Positions 45,597 through 57,732 of a stretch of 64,000 nt of DNA are shown here, piece after piece. The DNA is from Mesodorylaimus sp. YZB2_4 (taxonomy: Eukaryota > Nematoda > Enoplea > Dorylaimida > Dorylaimidae): assembly GCA_030248295.1 (NCBI GenBank), contig JASANH010001395.1, positions 1 to 64,000 on the forward strand, in the 5' to 3' direction. Position numbers and translations under genes: made by a program. Position 1 is the stretch's first letter. Every line of letters begins with the position of its first letter. The notes beneath the pieces were generated by a model. It had not been told where the DNA came from and ran no database searches. It worked only from the letters and a program-made list of their open reading frames with translations.

Positions 45597-46646
45597 ATGC
45601 TGGCTGCGGTTGTGTTGTGCGTGTGTGCTGTGTGCGTGCAGGGGGTGGCCAGGGTCCGCTCGCAGGTCAGGTGGCGACCCGAGTCCTTCCCCCATCCTCG
45701 TCTCAATGCCCGTTTGTGCGGGCGCGACTCGCCGGGCTGGGTGTGCGACCCGAACGGGCTGCTGGGTGGTCGGCGAGGTATGTGGGGGGGGGGTGGTAGG
45801 CCGGTCTGACCCGTGTGTTTCAGTCGTGGACCTATTGGACTCGGCCATCGATCGAGTGCGCAACGGGACGCGGTGCGAGTGCGCCGATGCGGGCCAGTGT
45901 TCGTTGGAGACGCACGGCTATTCGGTGGGTGTGGCTGTGGTCAAGCATATGCACGTGCCCCCGGGGTCAGTCCCCCCCGTGGCCCTCTGCCCCCCTAACC
46001 CCCCGTCTTTCAGCAGTGGCAACGACTCGATGGCGGCCATGCGTTTCGCCAATCATCTCCGCTCGCAGTGGAAACTGGGCCAGTGCGACGACGACATGCT
46101 CATATTCGCGGCTGTGGGGCACGGACAGGTGAGGGTGCTATCGAGGAGGGCCCGGCTGACAGTTGCCCATTTCAGGTGTGGTTCTCGCTGGGGGCACGCA
46201 TGACCCGCAAGCTGACCCGGGCCCGTTTCGGCCGCATCTACCAGACCGTCCGCTCCAACTTGAGCGAGCCGACGGCACCCGAGGCCCTGCTGAGCCTGAT
46301 CGAGCAGGTGGGGGCGGCGTTGATGGAGGACCCCCCCGGCCGTCGACGGCTCTCGTTCATGCCCGTGTGGTCGGAGGTGGTGGTCATGCTGCTGGTCTTC
46401 GTCCTGGCCGCCCTCACTGTCTTCCTCGTCTGCAAGTACTCGCAGCAGAAACGCAGGCCACGCGCCTGCTGCCCGAAAAGGGGTGGTCGCGAGACGTCGT
46501 CGGCCTCGGACTCGTCAGATTCGCAAGACTCGTCGTTGGAGGACGAACAAGTGGACATTCGGGAGAATTTCGACATGACTGCATCGTTGAAGAGAAAGTT
46601 ATCACAGGACAGGCGAAAAATGTCACGTATGCTCTCTTATGTGTGA
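45597..46646 (+). CDS. MOLO-1-like type I membrane protein with TPM domain
   Basis: Four exons (45597-45777, 45824-45965, 46014-46128, 46176-46646) sum to 302 codons. A signal peptide (MLAAVVLCVCAVCVQGVA) is followed by WRPESFPHP ... CGRDSPGWVCDPNGLL, the start of the extracellular TPM (TLP18.3/Psb32/MOLO-1) domain, with AVVKHMHV and FANHLRSQW ... MLIFAAVG further on. One membrane span (about residues 209-231, VVVMLLVFVLAALTVFLV) precedes an Arg/Ser/Asp-rich cytosolic tail. C. elegans MOLO-1 is an auxiliary subunit of levamisole-type acetylcholine receptors; the wider family is uncharacterised. It starts 166 bp after the CHMP5 stop on the same strand and ends 18 bp from the MTAP stop. Confidence 0.8.
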
Positions 46647-46664
46647 CAATGTCAACATGGCGTT

Positions 46665-47926
46665 CTAAATGTGCCCGTACGCTGCCTTCTCCTCCATTCC
46701 ACTCGGCAGCATGACGGCGGCTCGGGCGGCTCGCTAAACCATAAAAGGGTGTAATGGGATCGTGAACGCGTGTCGGCTCACCTTGTTCCTCTCGTTCACC
46801 GCACTCCAGTCGGCGGCCTGGATGCGTTTGACTGCGGCCCGGATGATGTTGCAGGCCTTCTGCGAGTTGTCGCGGAAGCACTTCATGACTTGCTCCACAC
46901 TCACCTGGGCACCAACGGGGTCAGTCGGGGGGGGGGGGGGCGGGGAGTGACTTACCGCCTCCTTGGTCTCGTGCCAGCAGTCGTAGTCGGTGACCAGGGC
47001 GATCGAGGCGTAGCTCAGGCCCAACTCCTTGGCCAGCACCACCTGCGAGCACAGGGTCAGGGTGGGTGGGTGGCGGGCGAGTGCACTCACCTCGGGCACC
47101 ACAGTCATGTTGATCACGTGCCCGTTCCAGCTGCCGAAGAGACGACTCTCGGCCTTGCTCGAGTATCGGGGCCCCTCGATGCAGACCACGGTGCCAGTGG
47201 GGTGGTGCTCGATGCCCTGCTCGGTGGCCACCTCGATCAGGATCTGCAAAGTGGGTTGTCCCGCCGTGTTTTGCAGCCCTTCGGGACTCACCTTCCTCAG
47301 TTCGGGGCTGAATGGCTCGTCGACTGGGATGTGGCACACTCCGACCGGCCCCCCGGGGGTCGAGTCGTAGAAGGTCGAGGCTCGTTTGGTGGTCCTGCAA
47401 GGGGGGTTGTTAGGTCGGCAGGCCCGCCCGGGACACCAACCTGTCGATGAACTGGTCCACGATGACGATCTGGCCCGGCCTGACGTGCTCCTGCAGCGAT
47501 CCGCAGGCCGACGAGACCAGAATGTGCGTGCACCCGTGCTGCTTGAGGGCCCATATGTTGGCGCGGAAGTTGATCTGGCTGGGCGAGATGGTGTGCTGCC
47601 GTCCGTGCCTGCAGCGCACACAAACCATGCCGCGTGCTGCGAGCACCGCCTGCAGTCCTTACCGAGCCAACAGGATGCACGGCACGCCGTCGATCGTGCC
47701 CATCTTCAGTGCATCCGACGGCTGCAAAACCAAACTGGCCGTCAAGGCTCACAGACTCGCCCCCGGTCCTCACCTTGCCGAACGGAGTGTCCACCAACTT
47801 CTCCACAACGTTGTGCAGAATGTTGGCATCGTCGAGTCCAGTGCCGCCAATGATGCCGATCTGAACACACCCTCACTTACAACCCTCCGCCCTCAACAAG
47901 TCACGACTTACCCTGACAGCCGTCAT
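46665..47926 (-). CDS. MTAP: S-methyl-5'-thioadenosine phosphorylase
   Basis: Nine exons (47926-47912, 47860-47774, 47721-47663, 47608-47441, 47394-47292, 47243-47091, 47042-46956, 46904-46782, 46733-46665) join to 287 codons; human MTAP has 283. The N-terminus [20 protein letters not shown] contains the phosphate-binding GGTG, then [20 protein letters not shown], the purine-phosphorylase stretch [25 protein letters not shown], and [17 protein letters not shown] (the NMT(x)xPE nucleobase/ribose site). It cleaves methylthioadenosine to adenine and methylthioribose-1-phosphate in polyamine by-product salvage, in the cytosol as a homotrimer. The last exon (Ala/Arg-rich, 22 residues) is inferred from one acceptor and is less certain. 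One intron contains a G14 run. Confidence 0.95.
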
Positions 47927-48125
47927 CCTCCCGCACCGACCGACTGACCGCGACCACCGCCCAAACACTAATGAATTCGCCTGACCCGGGCAGTGTAAAG
48001 TGCGAATTTGAATTCCCGCCAAACACCTGCTTATGTCATTCGGGTGGTGTGCGCGCTGACCCCCGGCCTACTGTAGTTTGAAACTTTCTTTTCTTTAGAA
48101 AAAGTAAATTTCGAGGGATAAATTT

Positions 48126-51052
48126 ATGGAACAAATGTCCACGACATCGTCGGGCGTTGATCTCGCAACAAAATTTCAGAAGTTAGCGGCCGAATACGCC
48201 AAGGTAATTTAGGTTTTTTCGTCGAATTTGAATTTTTATACTGTTTTTTTAGCTCCGTGCTCAATTGCCCGTGCTCAAAAAGGCAGTGGTCGATGAACAA
48301 GCCAAGAATGCCAGTATTCAGGTAACCCATCTGTGGCCTGAGTAAAGATCATGCGTTTTTGTTACGGTGTTTCTCGTTTCAAAGGATGAATTGCGCGAAA
48401 AAGATCAACAAAATCGGACCCTCTCGACGGAATGCGAGAGTCTGACATTCCGTAATCAACAATTGACAAAACGGGTGGAATATTTGCAAGAGCGTCTGGA
48501 CGATGCGGCCACCAGCAACAACTCGTCGCCCGCCAGATTCTTTCGCAAGCCGTCCCTTTCGGCCAAACACAATCGGAATCCTATGACCCAATCCATTTCG
48601 CACGATCATCTGGCGGCTGGCGGGGCCGTCTCGGACCCGGCCAAACGAGCTCTCGAGGAAGAATTGAAGAGGAAATTGGACGAGAACGAAAGACTTAATA
48701 AACAGGTACTGCTTGGCTTCCACTCGTTTTCGTGCGGTCTCATCCCCGCCATTGCAGATCTTCGATTCGGAAAGTGCGCACGAGAACGAAATGGCGTCCC
48801 TGAAGAATAGTATTCGTTCGATGGAGACCGAGGCCGAGTCGCTTCGAAACGAGCTGGCTAATATCAAGGACAGACACGAGGCCGTGCTGGCCGAACTGAG
48901 GGCCGAGAAGACTCAACTTGGCAAAGTGGCCGACGATGCTCGATCGGAGTTGGTCAGTGTCCGACGCGACTGCCGTGCCAAGTAAGACATGCCGAGGGTT
49001 TGTCCTCGTCCTTGCCGACCAGTCGTCATTTTCTAGCGAGACCACGCTGGCCGAACTGACCGATCGGCTGGAATCGGGCGAACGACTAGTTTCGGAACGA
49101 GTCTTATTGGACGACGAGAAAAACGTTTGGTGGAATCGATTGAACACGCCTTCGGCCGAGACTCGATTGCGAGAGGATATTTTCCAAGCCTTGTCGGCCT
49201 TGCAACCACTGGTGACTCAGACGCTGACCCATCTGGGCCTGTTCCATTCCTACTGCAAGCAGAGGACGCAACTTTACCCGTGCGATACGAATCTGGGCGA
49301 GACGATGAGCGAGAACAACACCAAGGTGGTAATCCATCCCCCCCCCCCCCCCCGCCTGGCCAGCTTGAGTGAGACTGGCTCGTGTTTCAGCTGAACGTCC
49401 TATTGCGAGACAACGCCAACGTGTGCCGAACCATCGAGGCCGCTTTTCAACAATTCTTCGACAAGTGCCGCACCGACGACGATTTCGCCCGACTGGTAAG
49501 TTCACTGGGCGTAGCTGCGACCTGATCCGGTGCAGATTGTTCACATTTCGGGCGCAGCTGGATGATGGAAAACCAAGGTTTCTAAGTTGTCTGGTTTCAG
49601 AGCTCGACCGACGTGTCGATAATTGTGAAATCGTGTGGCGCCTACGATCGATTCCTCGTGGACACTTTTCCGTTGATGAGCAAGGCCGTGGACGATGAGT
49701 GCGATGTGGGCTGGTGCAATCCGAGATTGGAGAAGGAGAATCGTGTTTATTTGGACACGTACGGCCATTTCGTCTCGAGCGTGACTGGCCTGCTCGTGCG
49801 CATGAATGGCCAACTGACTGACGAGGCCCTCGTGCGCGGCCTGTCGTCGGCCCTGGACAAGGTGGATGCGTGTTTGAAGGGTGAGTGGGGACGGGGCGTA
49901 GTCGACACTTCTTGGATCGCCCATTTCAGGCCTCAGTGATCAATATTCTTTGAAAATACTCAACGAACATCAGCTGCCGGTGGCCACGCGCGATTTGCGC
50001 ACCACCAACGAATGCATGGCCGCCGCGCTCAACAGCGCTTCCAAGTACGCCACCCGATTGGCCCGTACGTTCAAAGAGTGCCAGTCGATCGTGCTCGACG
50101 TCTCGCGCGAGTTGCATAATCGAAGGGCGGAGTGGGCCGAGTGGCGAAGGCGGGCCGTCGATTATCGTCGATCGATCGTTGCAGTCGTAAGTACACGATT
50201 TGTGTTGCGTCGGGCTGACGAGCTAGTCGATTTCAGGAGGAATCGGAGACGAGTGGGATGCCAGGCTCGACCTCGTGGCACAATCTGCGATACAACGGGC
50301 TCGGCGCGGAGGGCGACCACGAATCGGAGTGGAAGGCCCGATTGGAGGAGACGCAGAGATCGCTGGGCAATTTGGAAAGGGTGAGTGCTGACTTCTCTGC
50401 CCGCCCGTCCCTAATGCTCTTCGGTTTTGGCAGGAGAAAGAGAAATGGGTGCTGGAAACACAATTGCTGAAAATGAAACTCGAACAATGCCAGACTGGCG
50501 GGCCGACTGCGCTGGAGGATGGTCGGTCGGACGACAGCGCCTACGTCGAGGAGTACTACGGCGGTCGGGTGGCCGAGTTGAGCTCGCAATTGCAAAATGC
50601 CAACAGTCGTATCGTCTTCTTCCAGTCCGAGGTAGGCCGCCCTCGTCATCGCGTCCCGACTCCTCTAACGGCCATTTCTCGTTTCAGTGCCAGAACCTGC
50701 TCAAGACGATCCAGATTTACCAGAAACACAAAGAAAAGTCGAGCAACGAGTTGAAGGCCTCGTCGCAGCAGGCTGCCACTCTCAAGGTGAGTGCTGAGGG
50801 TGGGGGGCTGGGAGCGTGCTGACATGGGGCGTTGCAGGACGAACTGGAGACGACGAGGAAGGGCTACGAGATGCAGTTGAGCACGCTCAGCGAGCACTTG
50901 GCCCAAATGAACCAGAAACTGACCAAGCAGACGGACGAGATCGACATGCTCAGACAGGCCATGAAGGACAAGGTGGGTCGGGGACGGCACCTCGCTCGCC
51001 CACCCTCACCCGCCCCACATTTCAGGTGCAGAAGAAGAATCGGTTCAAATGA
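48126..51052 (+). CDS. PPP1R21: PPP1R21 (KLRAQ-motif protein, FERRY complex subunit)
   Basis: About a dozen exons with short introns; first exons 48126-48203, 48253-48321, 48385-48705, 48758-48981. The N-terminus has KFQKLAAEYAKLRAQLPVLK, the defining KLRAQ motif, followed by KAVVDEQAKNASI and SLTFRNQQLTKRVEYLQERL, matching human PPP1R21. The C-terminal coiled coil ending in RVAELSSQLQNANSR and GYEMQLSTLSEHLAQMN also aligns. Between them lies the TTKRSYEDQ-like and middle domain (LHNRRHQLKMRDIAG counterpart in family, here RLREDIFQALSAL). PPP1R21 is a coiled-coil endosomal protein, part of the Rab5-effector FERRY complex. The protein is roughly the human length. The stop is followed by ATTAAA at about 51111. 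The 3' end converges on MED17. Confidence 0.93.
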
Positions 51053-51129
51053 AGTGTGCCCTTATTCGACGTGATACGCTTTTGCCTAATATTTATTCCG
51101 GCTCACTTGCATTAAAAAGAGCGAGTCGA

Positions 51130-53687
51130 TCAGGTCAATGTGGCTACCAACATTTCAATCTTGTGCAAAAAGTTGTTGCCAGGCAATTGTTCGTAACTGA
51201 GTTCTCGCAACGTGTTTCTCAGACACGACCACAACTGATCTCCGTTCTTGTCCGACTGCTCCGATGTGGCCTGCACCAGTAAGACAGGCTGGCCGACCAG
51301 CGGGTACCGAACGCATATGGCGCTGAAAATGTGGTGTTGGTGAGGGGCGACCCCGTCGGAGCACAGTTCGTACCTGGTTCCGGCCGGATGGCCGACCAGT
51401 ATGGACGGCGCCAACTGGCCATTCTCGTCCACCTGACACGGGTTGCTGTACAAGGTCTGCCACTGATGCGGGCGGCACAACAGCCCCACGGCCGAGATGA
51501 TGTGCTGTCTGGCCTGAAAGCCCGACCATTCGACGAGTCCGATGTCAAACACCCGCGACTTACCCGAAGATTGAGAAAGTGCTCGAGCTCGTGCAGGTTC
51601 GACGAAAGTGTGACCACCTCGCCGTCGCGCAACGTGGCCTTGATCTCGTCGATTTGGATCTCCAACATGACCAATGTCCTGCAATGGCACATGTCAGCAG
51701 TGACCAGAGCCTCCGCTGCGGCCTTACCTGCCGCAGAAATCGTAGTAGGGCGTCATCATTTGCACCCTGACCATGGACCACACGCCGGTCGTCTCCGGAC
51801 ACCAGTGCACCGAGATGACGGGATCGCGGCACGTGGCCGCGAATCGATCGATCACCCGCTTGCTCCTGCGCCAGTCAAAAAACCATGTCTGCCAGTGCCC
51901 CCACCACCACAACCTTGACTTACCTCTGATAAAATACGAAATGACGGGTCTGCTCGAGGATTCGTTGAATCAGCAATTTGTCCGAATCGTTGTCCGACGC
52001 CAGCGCACTGATCGACAAGGCGTCGGGGCCGGCCAAGCGCGCCTTCTTGCTGAGATGGGTGAGGGGGGCGGCGACGGGACGCGGAATAATGACACGATTC
52101 GAGCCATCCAATTCGGCGTCGAACAGTTGCTGCAGATTGTGCTCGAGCGCGAACGAGCATTCGTCCGACTTGGACGAGTCCTGAAAGCCAACACTATGAT
52201 CGCCATACTTTGGTCGAACGAGACAAGCCGTACCGCGAGTTCTGTCGAGTACGGCTCCAACGAGATGCACAGCGAATGCTCGTAGGCCAGTCTGATCGTG
52301 ATCGACCCGCCTCGCACGGCGCAACACAAATCGGGCACGTGGGCCGCCTCCCGAGCCAGCTAAAACGAGAGCACTGCAACTGCCTTCACGGCCGAACCAC
52401 TCGTCTTACCTGACCGAACAAGTCTCGACAAAACAACGTCCGCTGCGCCAACTGCAACTTCTCCTGCCAGCCCGCCATGGTCGAAGATTTCGGGCTGGGC
52501 TTTCGACCAAAATAACTGACGGCATTGACTCGAGCATCGCTCGATGAGGACGGTTCGATCGACAGGCGCAGATGCAGCGCCTCTTCCAGATCTTTGGGCA
52601 ATACCACTCGCCACAGCTGACCCTTGGCCGAACTCGCAGCTCCGTTCGTCGTCCTTTCCGCCTTTTTCACTTCGAACGTTGCATTGGGACGATACTTGCC
52701 GACTGAAACACGTCCGGACTTGAGTCAGGGATCGAGTCACTCTCCCTTCTTACCCGAGAAATAACTCAAATCTCCAACGATCGTGTTGCCGACCTTTTTC
52801 AATCGCCAATGTTTCCTCATCTCCATAAGTTCCTCCAATTCGGGGTCCAACTGTTGGTGGGCGGACGGCGATGCGGCCGTCTTCGGCCTCATCTGCTCGG
52901 CCAGCGATAACAGAGCAGCGCTAGCCGATGTCAAATTCTACAACAGGGGGTCATCGAGTGGGATTCTTGGCCAAATCGCCCCGACTTACTTTCTTCTTCG
53001 CAGCCAGGATGGCGCTCTTGTGTTGTTCCAATGGTTCCTGCTGTACCGGATCCAACGTCAAATATTTCCCGTTTCGGGCCACTTGAATAGCGTCCAAAAG
53101 GACGTTCATTTCGGTCAGGGATTGGCTAAATGATTGGACCGTTGACTCGAGGAGACTCGAATCGGCAGAACCAACTTACAAGAGTCGTTTGGCCACGGAA
53201 TCCCAGGGCCCCACGCCCTGACCCGTCTCCACCGAGTCCGACTCATGTTCGACGGCGCTCGGTTTCGATGCCACGGGCGCCCACTCGTCCCGCTCGTCTC
53301 CGTACTCGGCACTGCGTCTCTTCTCCCCGTCCGTCTGATCGTCGGTTATTCCCGACAACAATTTCTGCAATTCGTTCTCGTTCGATCGTTGACGAGGACT
53401 CGTTTCGGTCGTCTCCTCCTCCGCTTCGTCTTCGTTATAATCGTCGGCACTCGTCTCCGATCCCACCAGTTTCCTCCAATCCACTTTCCGTGCATATTTA
53501 GCCACGTAATCGCCGAACGTCAGCGGCCTGAAAATACGAGTTACACCACCTTTTTTCGATTGAAATCGGAAATGACTTACGCGACGTAACGTTCCTGCCC
53601 GTCGTACATGATATCGTGCACTTGCCATTCGGCAGTGCTTTCTATTGAAATTACGGCATCATTTTGTAAATTTCGATCTCCATTCAT
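51130..53687 (-). CDS. MED17: Mediator complex subunit 17
   Basis: Multi-exon gene starting at MNGDRNLQNDAVISIESTAE (53687) and ending in KIEMLVATLT. Diagnostic segments are LVEMRKHWRLKKVGNTIVGD-like (MRKHWRLKKVGNTIVGDLSY; human [20 protein letters not shown]), WQEKLQLAQRTLFCRDLF (human WQTKLEAAQNVLLCKEIF), FALEHNLQQLF, and the C-terminal GLLCRPHQWQTL to NNFLHKIEML. MED17 is a head-module scaffold that joins Mediator head and middle modules and is needed for most Pol II transcription. An acidic, Ser/Glu-rich N-terminal exon (53530-53170) matches the family's acidic region. It is divergent from pinin (400 bp between start codons). AATAAA on the minus strand at 51104-51099. Confidence 0.93.
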
Positions 53688-54086
53688 TTTTGTCTAATTT
53701 TTTGGCAAGACAAATCCAAAATGATTCGCAGATGTATCGATTTCGTGCCTCTCGCTTTCCCCGTAATTCTCACTCGCTGTCGCCATTTTGAATAGGTGCG
53801 AGTTACGTCTGGTAAAAATAAGCTTCAGGTTCACGCGTTGAATTCGGTCATGCACTCGCTATTGCTAAAACTCACTTTTACTTGTTTGTCCACAATTCGT
53901 CTGGACTTGGTTTTTTATTTCGATTTTGCATTTATTTTGTTTTATCATCTTGTATTTTGACCTATTCTTCTAGTTTACACCTTTTTTGGATTGTGAAAAA
54001 TCGACAAGAAAATCTTTTTGTGAGATTTTACAGCATTTTTTGAATTTTAAATAATGATTGGTTAATTTTTATTTTATGTACAGAAA
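53688..54086. promoter_or_regulatory. Shared 400-bp divergent promoter region of MED17 and pinin
   Basis: AT-rich interval between the start codons of two divergently transcribed housekeeping genes. No TATA box is clear. Directly before the pinin ATG there is a pyrimidine-rich tract ending TATGTACAG, which looks like a splice acceptor 4 bp from the start codon and implies a 5' UTR intron or a trans-splice site. Confidence 0.5.
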
Positions 54087-56676
54087 ATGGCCGTGACGGA
54101 GTCGAGTTCGTTGGCGACGGATGTGGAAAACGAATTAAACAAGGCCCGCGATTCGTTGCGTCGATTGGACGATGATCTACGATTGCTCACCGGCCGAAGT
54201 GCCGAGGAAGTTGGAAACAGGTCCGTCCGATTTCAATTTGTGTGAATTTGTAAGAATGTCTAGCAGATTTCCCGATATTTTATTATTACGTGACTCAGAG
54301 TCAGGGATTCAGAGGTTAAGGAATTAATTTGAGAAATGTTAAGAACCCTATGAAAATTTGAATTTCTTTTAGTCAAAGTCAGGGAAATCTGCGAGAAGTT
54401 GCATTTTGAGGTTTCAAATGGTGAATCAAACGCTTTTTAGCTCTGCGACTGTGAAATTAATCGGAAAAAATCTAATTTTTTTCTGATGAAGTTAGAAAAA
54501 TCGCTGAAAATCATTTTCCGTGCCTTGTAGTTTTTTATTTTGTTTAGATTCGGCAAAGGACGCAATCGATTTTCGACCGACAATCCAGCCAGGTTTGTTA
54601 TCTGTTTTTGCGCAGTTGTGCCTCTTTTTTCCAAACGATGCCGGTCATTGCATTCAAATTGTATTTTAGGGATGAATCGTTGGAGTTCGGGCGAGGTGGT
54701 CGATTTGTTGGCAGAGTGGACGGCGATCGCGGCGGTGCTGGGGCAATCGGACAAAAACGTCGGATCACTTACTCCGATCGGTGAGTGTGCTCTGATCATT
54801 GTGCGATTTCGGGGGCTCCTCCAGAATGGGGCATCCGATTCTGTTCCTATTTCCCACTAACTGTGTCGTTTTAGAGCGCAAGAAGGATCGGATCGTGGCG
54901 GCGAACAATGGAAACGGCCTCGCATCGCCAGTGAATTCTCTCGAGCCACCAGGTTTGTCTTGGAAAAATCTTTTTCAGCAAACAATTAGAATTCGATTGG
55001 AGTTTTTCAGATTCGCCAGCGATGCATTGGAATCACCCGCACGAGCCGTAAAGGTAGTTTAATGAAAGTATTTTTGGTTTATTTCGCACAAATGATTGTT
55101 TGTAGCCTGTCGTACAATCGAGTGTGACCATGCCATTGAAAGAAGTCAAGTCCCGCGAGAAGGCCATTTCCGAGCTTAAAGGTACCGAGAAACGGGAAAT
55201 GGCAGTCAGGTGAGTCGACCTTATTCAGAGTCCAGTTGATCTAATCTGACTGTCACTCTTTCAGGAATCGTCGTATGTTTGGCGTGTTATTAGGAACTTT
55301 GAAGAAGTTTAAAAAAGACGAGGAAAAACAGAATTACAAAGATCAGGTATGTTGAGTGTGAGTAGAAATTAGCATTCAAAAACTTGAACCTTAAGTGGGA
55401 TTCGAACCCTGGCCTTCGGGATTCTAGTCACGCTGGGCTGGAATCCCGGAGGCGCGGGTTCGAATCAATCTCAGGGCTTAACTTTTGTGTCTTTTTCTGG
55501 CTGCTAATTAGGCGTGTGAGCATGACAGAATCGCCTGCCTTTTTTTGGACCTGGCCAGTGATAACAGCCTGACCCTGTAGAAAATGTGCTCAGTCCGAAT
55601 TCTGACCTGTTTTTCTTCGAACTGTGTCGGAAAGAGTTTAAAGGCGCAACAGCTTGTCGAACGAGTTTTTAAGGAGAAAAAGCAAAAGGAGATCGAGTCG
55701 CGTTTGGAAGAAGAGAAACGAGCCGAGCGAGCGCAAGTCGAACAGGAGCGGCAAAAACTGTTGGAGAAACGTCGTCGCCAGGAACAGGATGTTCGTCGTT
55801 TGCAAAGGAAACGCGCTTTGATCGCTGCCGTAAGTTGATTACGTCATCGAGTCGGACAGGTTTTTCTTTAGTTATTTTCAAAATTTTAGACTGAAAATCA
55901 AATCGCTTTGTTCAAGCGGTTACAAAATTTTATTCAAACTAATACGAAACCTCCCGTTTATTTTTTGCCGGCTAAACATACGATTCGAACTATCGAGTTG
56001 CAGAAGAAATCGCAAAAGAAATTGGAAGGTGAGGCGGGCTCGGAAGGATTGACATGGGGTGCGTCAAGTTGTGTTTGTTGTTTAGAAATGATCAAGACGA
56101 AGAAGGAGGAGATGGAGGCTCAGTTGAAGGAGATGGACGAAGGGGTGGCCGCGACTCACTTGGACGACGAGGAGGACGAGCCCGCGGCCGACAGCGAGGC
56201 CCCCGTCGTGCAGTCGGATGCGGTAGCGAAGCAGGAGGAGGAGAGCGGGGCGAACGGGGCGGCCGAGCAGGAGGCGCCCGTCAAGTCGAAGGATATCCAC
56301 GACGAGTTGAAGGAGTTGACGGCCGACTACGCGGAGGAACTGAATTTCGAGGACGACGAGCAGCAACGGTGAAGTGATTGAATGGGGGACAGGCGTGTCG
56401 GCGCCAGTCTTGTGTCTCGATGGCGTCTCGTTTCAGGCGGCGGGGCGATGGAGGTCGATGGCGAGACAGGTGAGTATGCGCGAGTGTCCCCCGAGTGCGC
56501 ACTTGGAATTGCATGTAAGGTATTCGAATAAAGTTTCTCATGTTTGCGCGTTATCGTCATCGAATGCGTGTTTGTCTCGTAACGAATGGGGCGGCAGGAC
56601 GCCCCCGCCGCGGCCTGCTGGCGGATCTCGTAACCGGCCGAGCATCCTGTTGAGAGCGGGCGCAAAGGACGAATAG
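54087..56676 (+). CDS. PNN: Pinin (PNN), splicing and cell-adhesion-associated protein
   Basis: Many exons; first 54087-54220, then 54548-54591 onward. It starts MAVTESSSLATDVENELNKA, followed by ARDSLRRLDDDLRLLTGRSA (human LEKAKESLKNVDENIRKLTG). The pinin/SDK core follows: VRNRRMFGVLLGTLKKFKKD, then the Glu/Lys/Arg-rich coiled coil EKKQKEIESRLEEEKRAERA, QNFIQTNTKPPVYFLPAKHT and an acidic tail (KDIHDELKELTADYAEELNF). The C-terminal exons from 56440 encode a short Arg/Gly/Pro segment, much smaller than the long RS tail of vertebrate pinin. Pinin is a nuclear-speckle protein bound to the exon junction complex. The 5' part is split by two introns of 300 nt and more; the one at about 55349-55656 contains a tRNA-like foldback element. 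Confidence 0.9.
55376..55500. mobile_element. Palindromic tRNA-like foldback element, copy 3 (family A), in a pinin intron
   Basis: AACTTGAACCTTAAGTGGGATTCGAACC on the left is inverted as GGGTTCGAATCAATCTCAGG ... GGCTTAACTTTT on the right; inner arms GGGATTCTAG / CTGGAATCCC also pair. Each arm has a B-box word (GGTTCGAAtCC), one per strand. More diverged than the CEP170-intron copies. Confidence 0.6.
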
Positions 56677-56733
56677 TATCTCGCGACAAGTCAGTGACTC
56701 TGGTGATCGGCTGCTGCTCGGATTGGCTCAAAC

Positions 56734-57732
56734 ATGGCTCTATCGGACTTTGGCGAGGTGAGTCGTGGGGGGGGGGGGAGAAGGCAGTGCTGACCAGGTG
56801 TGTTTCAGGACTCTCCTCCGATCGGGTGGCTGCAAGAGGACCACGCTCTCTCCAACTACTCCTTCCTGTTCCCGTTCGAACGCTGGCCGGGTCGGGTCGA
56901 GTACGCTCGATGGCAGTACGAGCACTGGTGGATAAGCCTGTGGGGCGTGGCCGCCTACGTGCTGTTCGTGTTCGCCGGTCAGAAGGCCATGCGAAGGCGA
57001 CGCGAGTTCGAGTTGCGGACTGCGTGCGTGGTGTGGAACGCGTCGGCGGCCGTGTTCAGTCTGCTCGGTTTCTGGAGGTCGAGCCACGAGCTGTTTCGGG
57101 TGCTGCATCGACACGGCTTCGAGCACAGCGTGTGCGTGTCGAGCTATATTCAGGACTCTGTCTTCTGCTTTTGGATCAAGGCCTTCATCGTCTCCAAGTT
57201 CTTCGACTTTGTGGACACTGTGTTCCTGGTGCTGCGCAAGCGGCCCGTCTCCTTCCTCCACTGGTACCACCACGCCACTGTGCTCGTCTTCTGCTGGCAC
57301 GGCGCCAAGACGTTGACGGCGGCCGGGCGCTGGTTCGCGTGGATGAACTACGGCGTGCACCTGGTCATCTACACCTACTTCGCCGTGCGCACCTACGGCT
57401 GGGCCTGCCCCAAGTGGGTGTCCATGTGCGTGACGTGCGTGCAGATGGGCCAGATGGTGACCGGGTGCTGGATCGGCTACACGGTCTACTCGGTCAAGGC
57501 GGCCGGCCTGCCCTGCCACCAGACCCGCGCCAACCTGTACATGGCCGTGGCCATCTACTCCACCTTCCTCCTCCTCTTCGCCCACTATTTCTACGTCAAC
57601 TACGTGGCCAACGGGGGCAAGAGGGCGCGCGCCAGGACGCGCAGCGAGCATACGACAACGCGCCTGGCCCGCACGGACAACGACCTCGTCAGGAATCGAC
57701 TCAACCGAAGCGCCATCTCGGAGGCCGGGTGA
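56734..57732 (+). CDS. ELOVL6-type very-long-chain fatty acid elongase
   Basis: Two exons (56734-56757 and 56809-57732) give 315 codons. It includes FSLLGFWRSSHELF-type loop, QDSVFCFWIKAFIVSKFFDF, VDTVFLVLRKRPVSFLHWYH with the diagnostic HWYHH histidine box, and about seven membrane segments (for example VVWNASAAVFSLLGF, LVIYTYFAVRTYGW, LLLFAHYFYVNYV). KRPVSFLHWYHH and MNYGVH place it with the ELOVL3/ELOVL6 group that elongates saturated and monounsaturated C12-C16 acyl-CoA in the ER. The C-terminus is Arg/Lys-rich and may hold the ER-retrieval signal, though no canonical KKxx end is present. It starts 57 bp after the pinin stop on the same strand. Confidence 0.92.

Noticed and set aside
44946-45863. 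305-codon minus-strand ORF over CHMP5 and MOLO-1-like exons
   Set aside because: Pro/Arg/Ser/Thr-rich shadow frame that crosses splice sites of both genes and has no domain.
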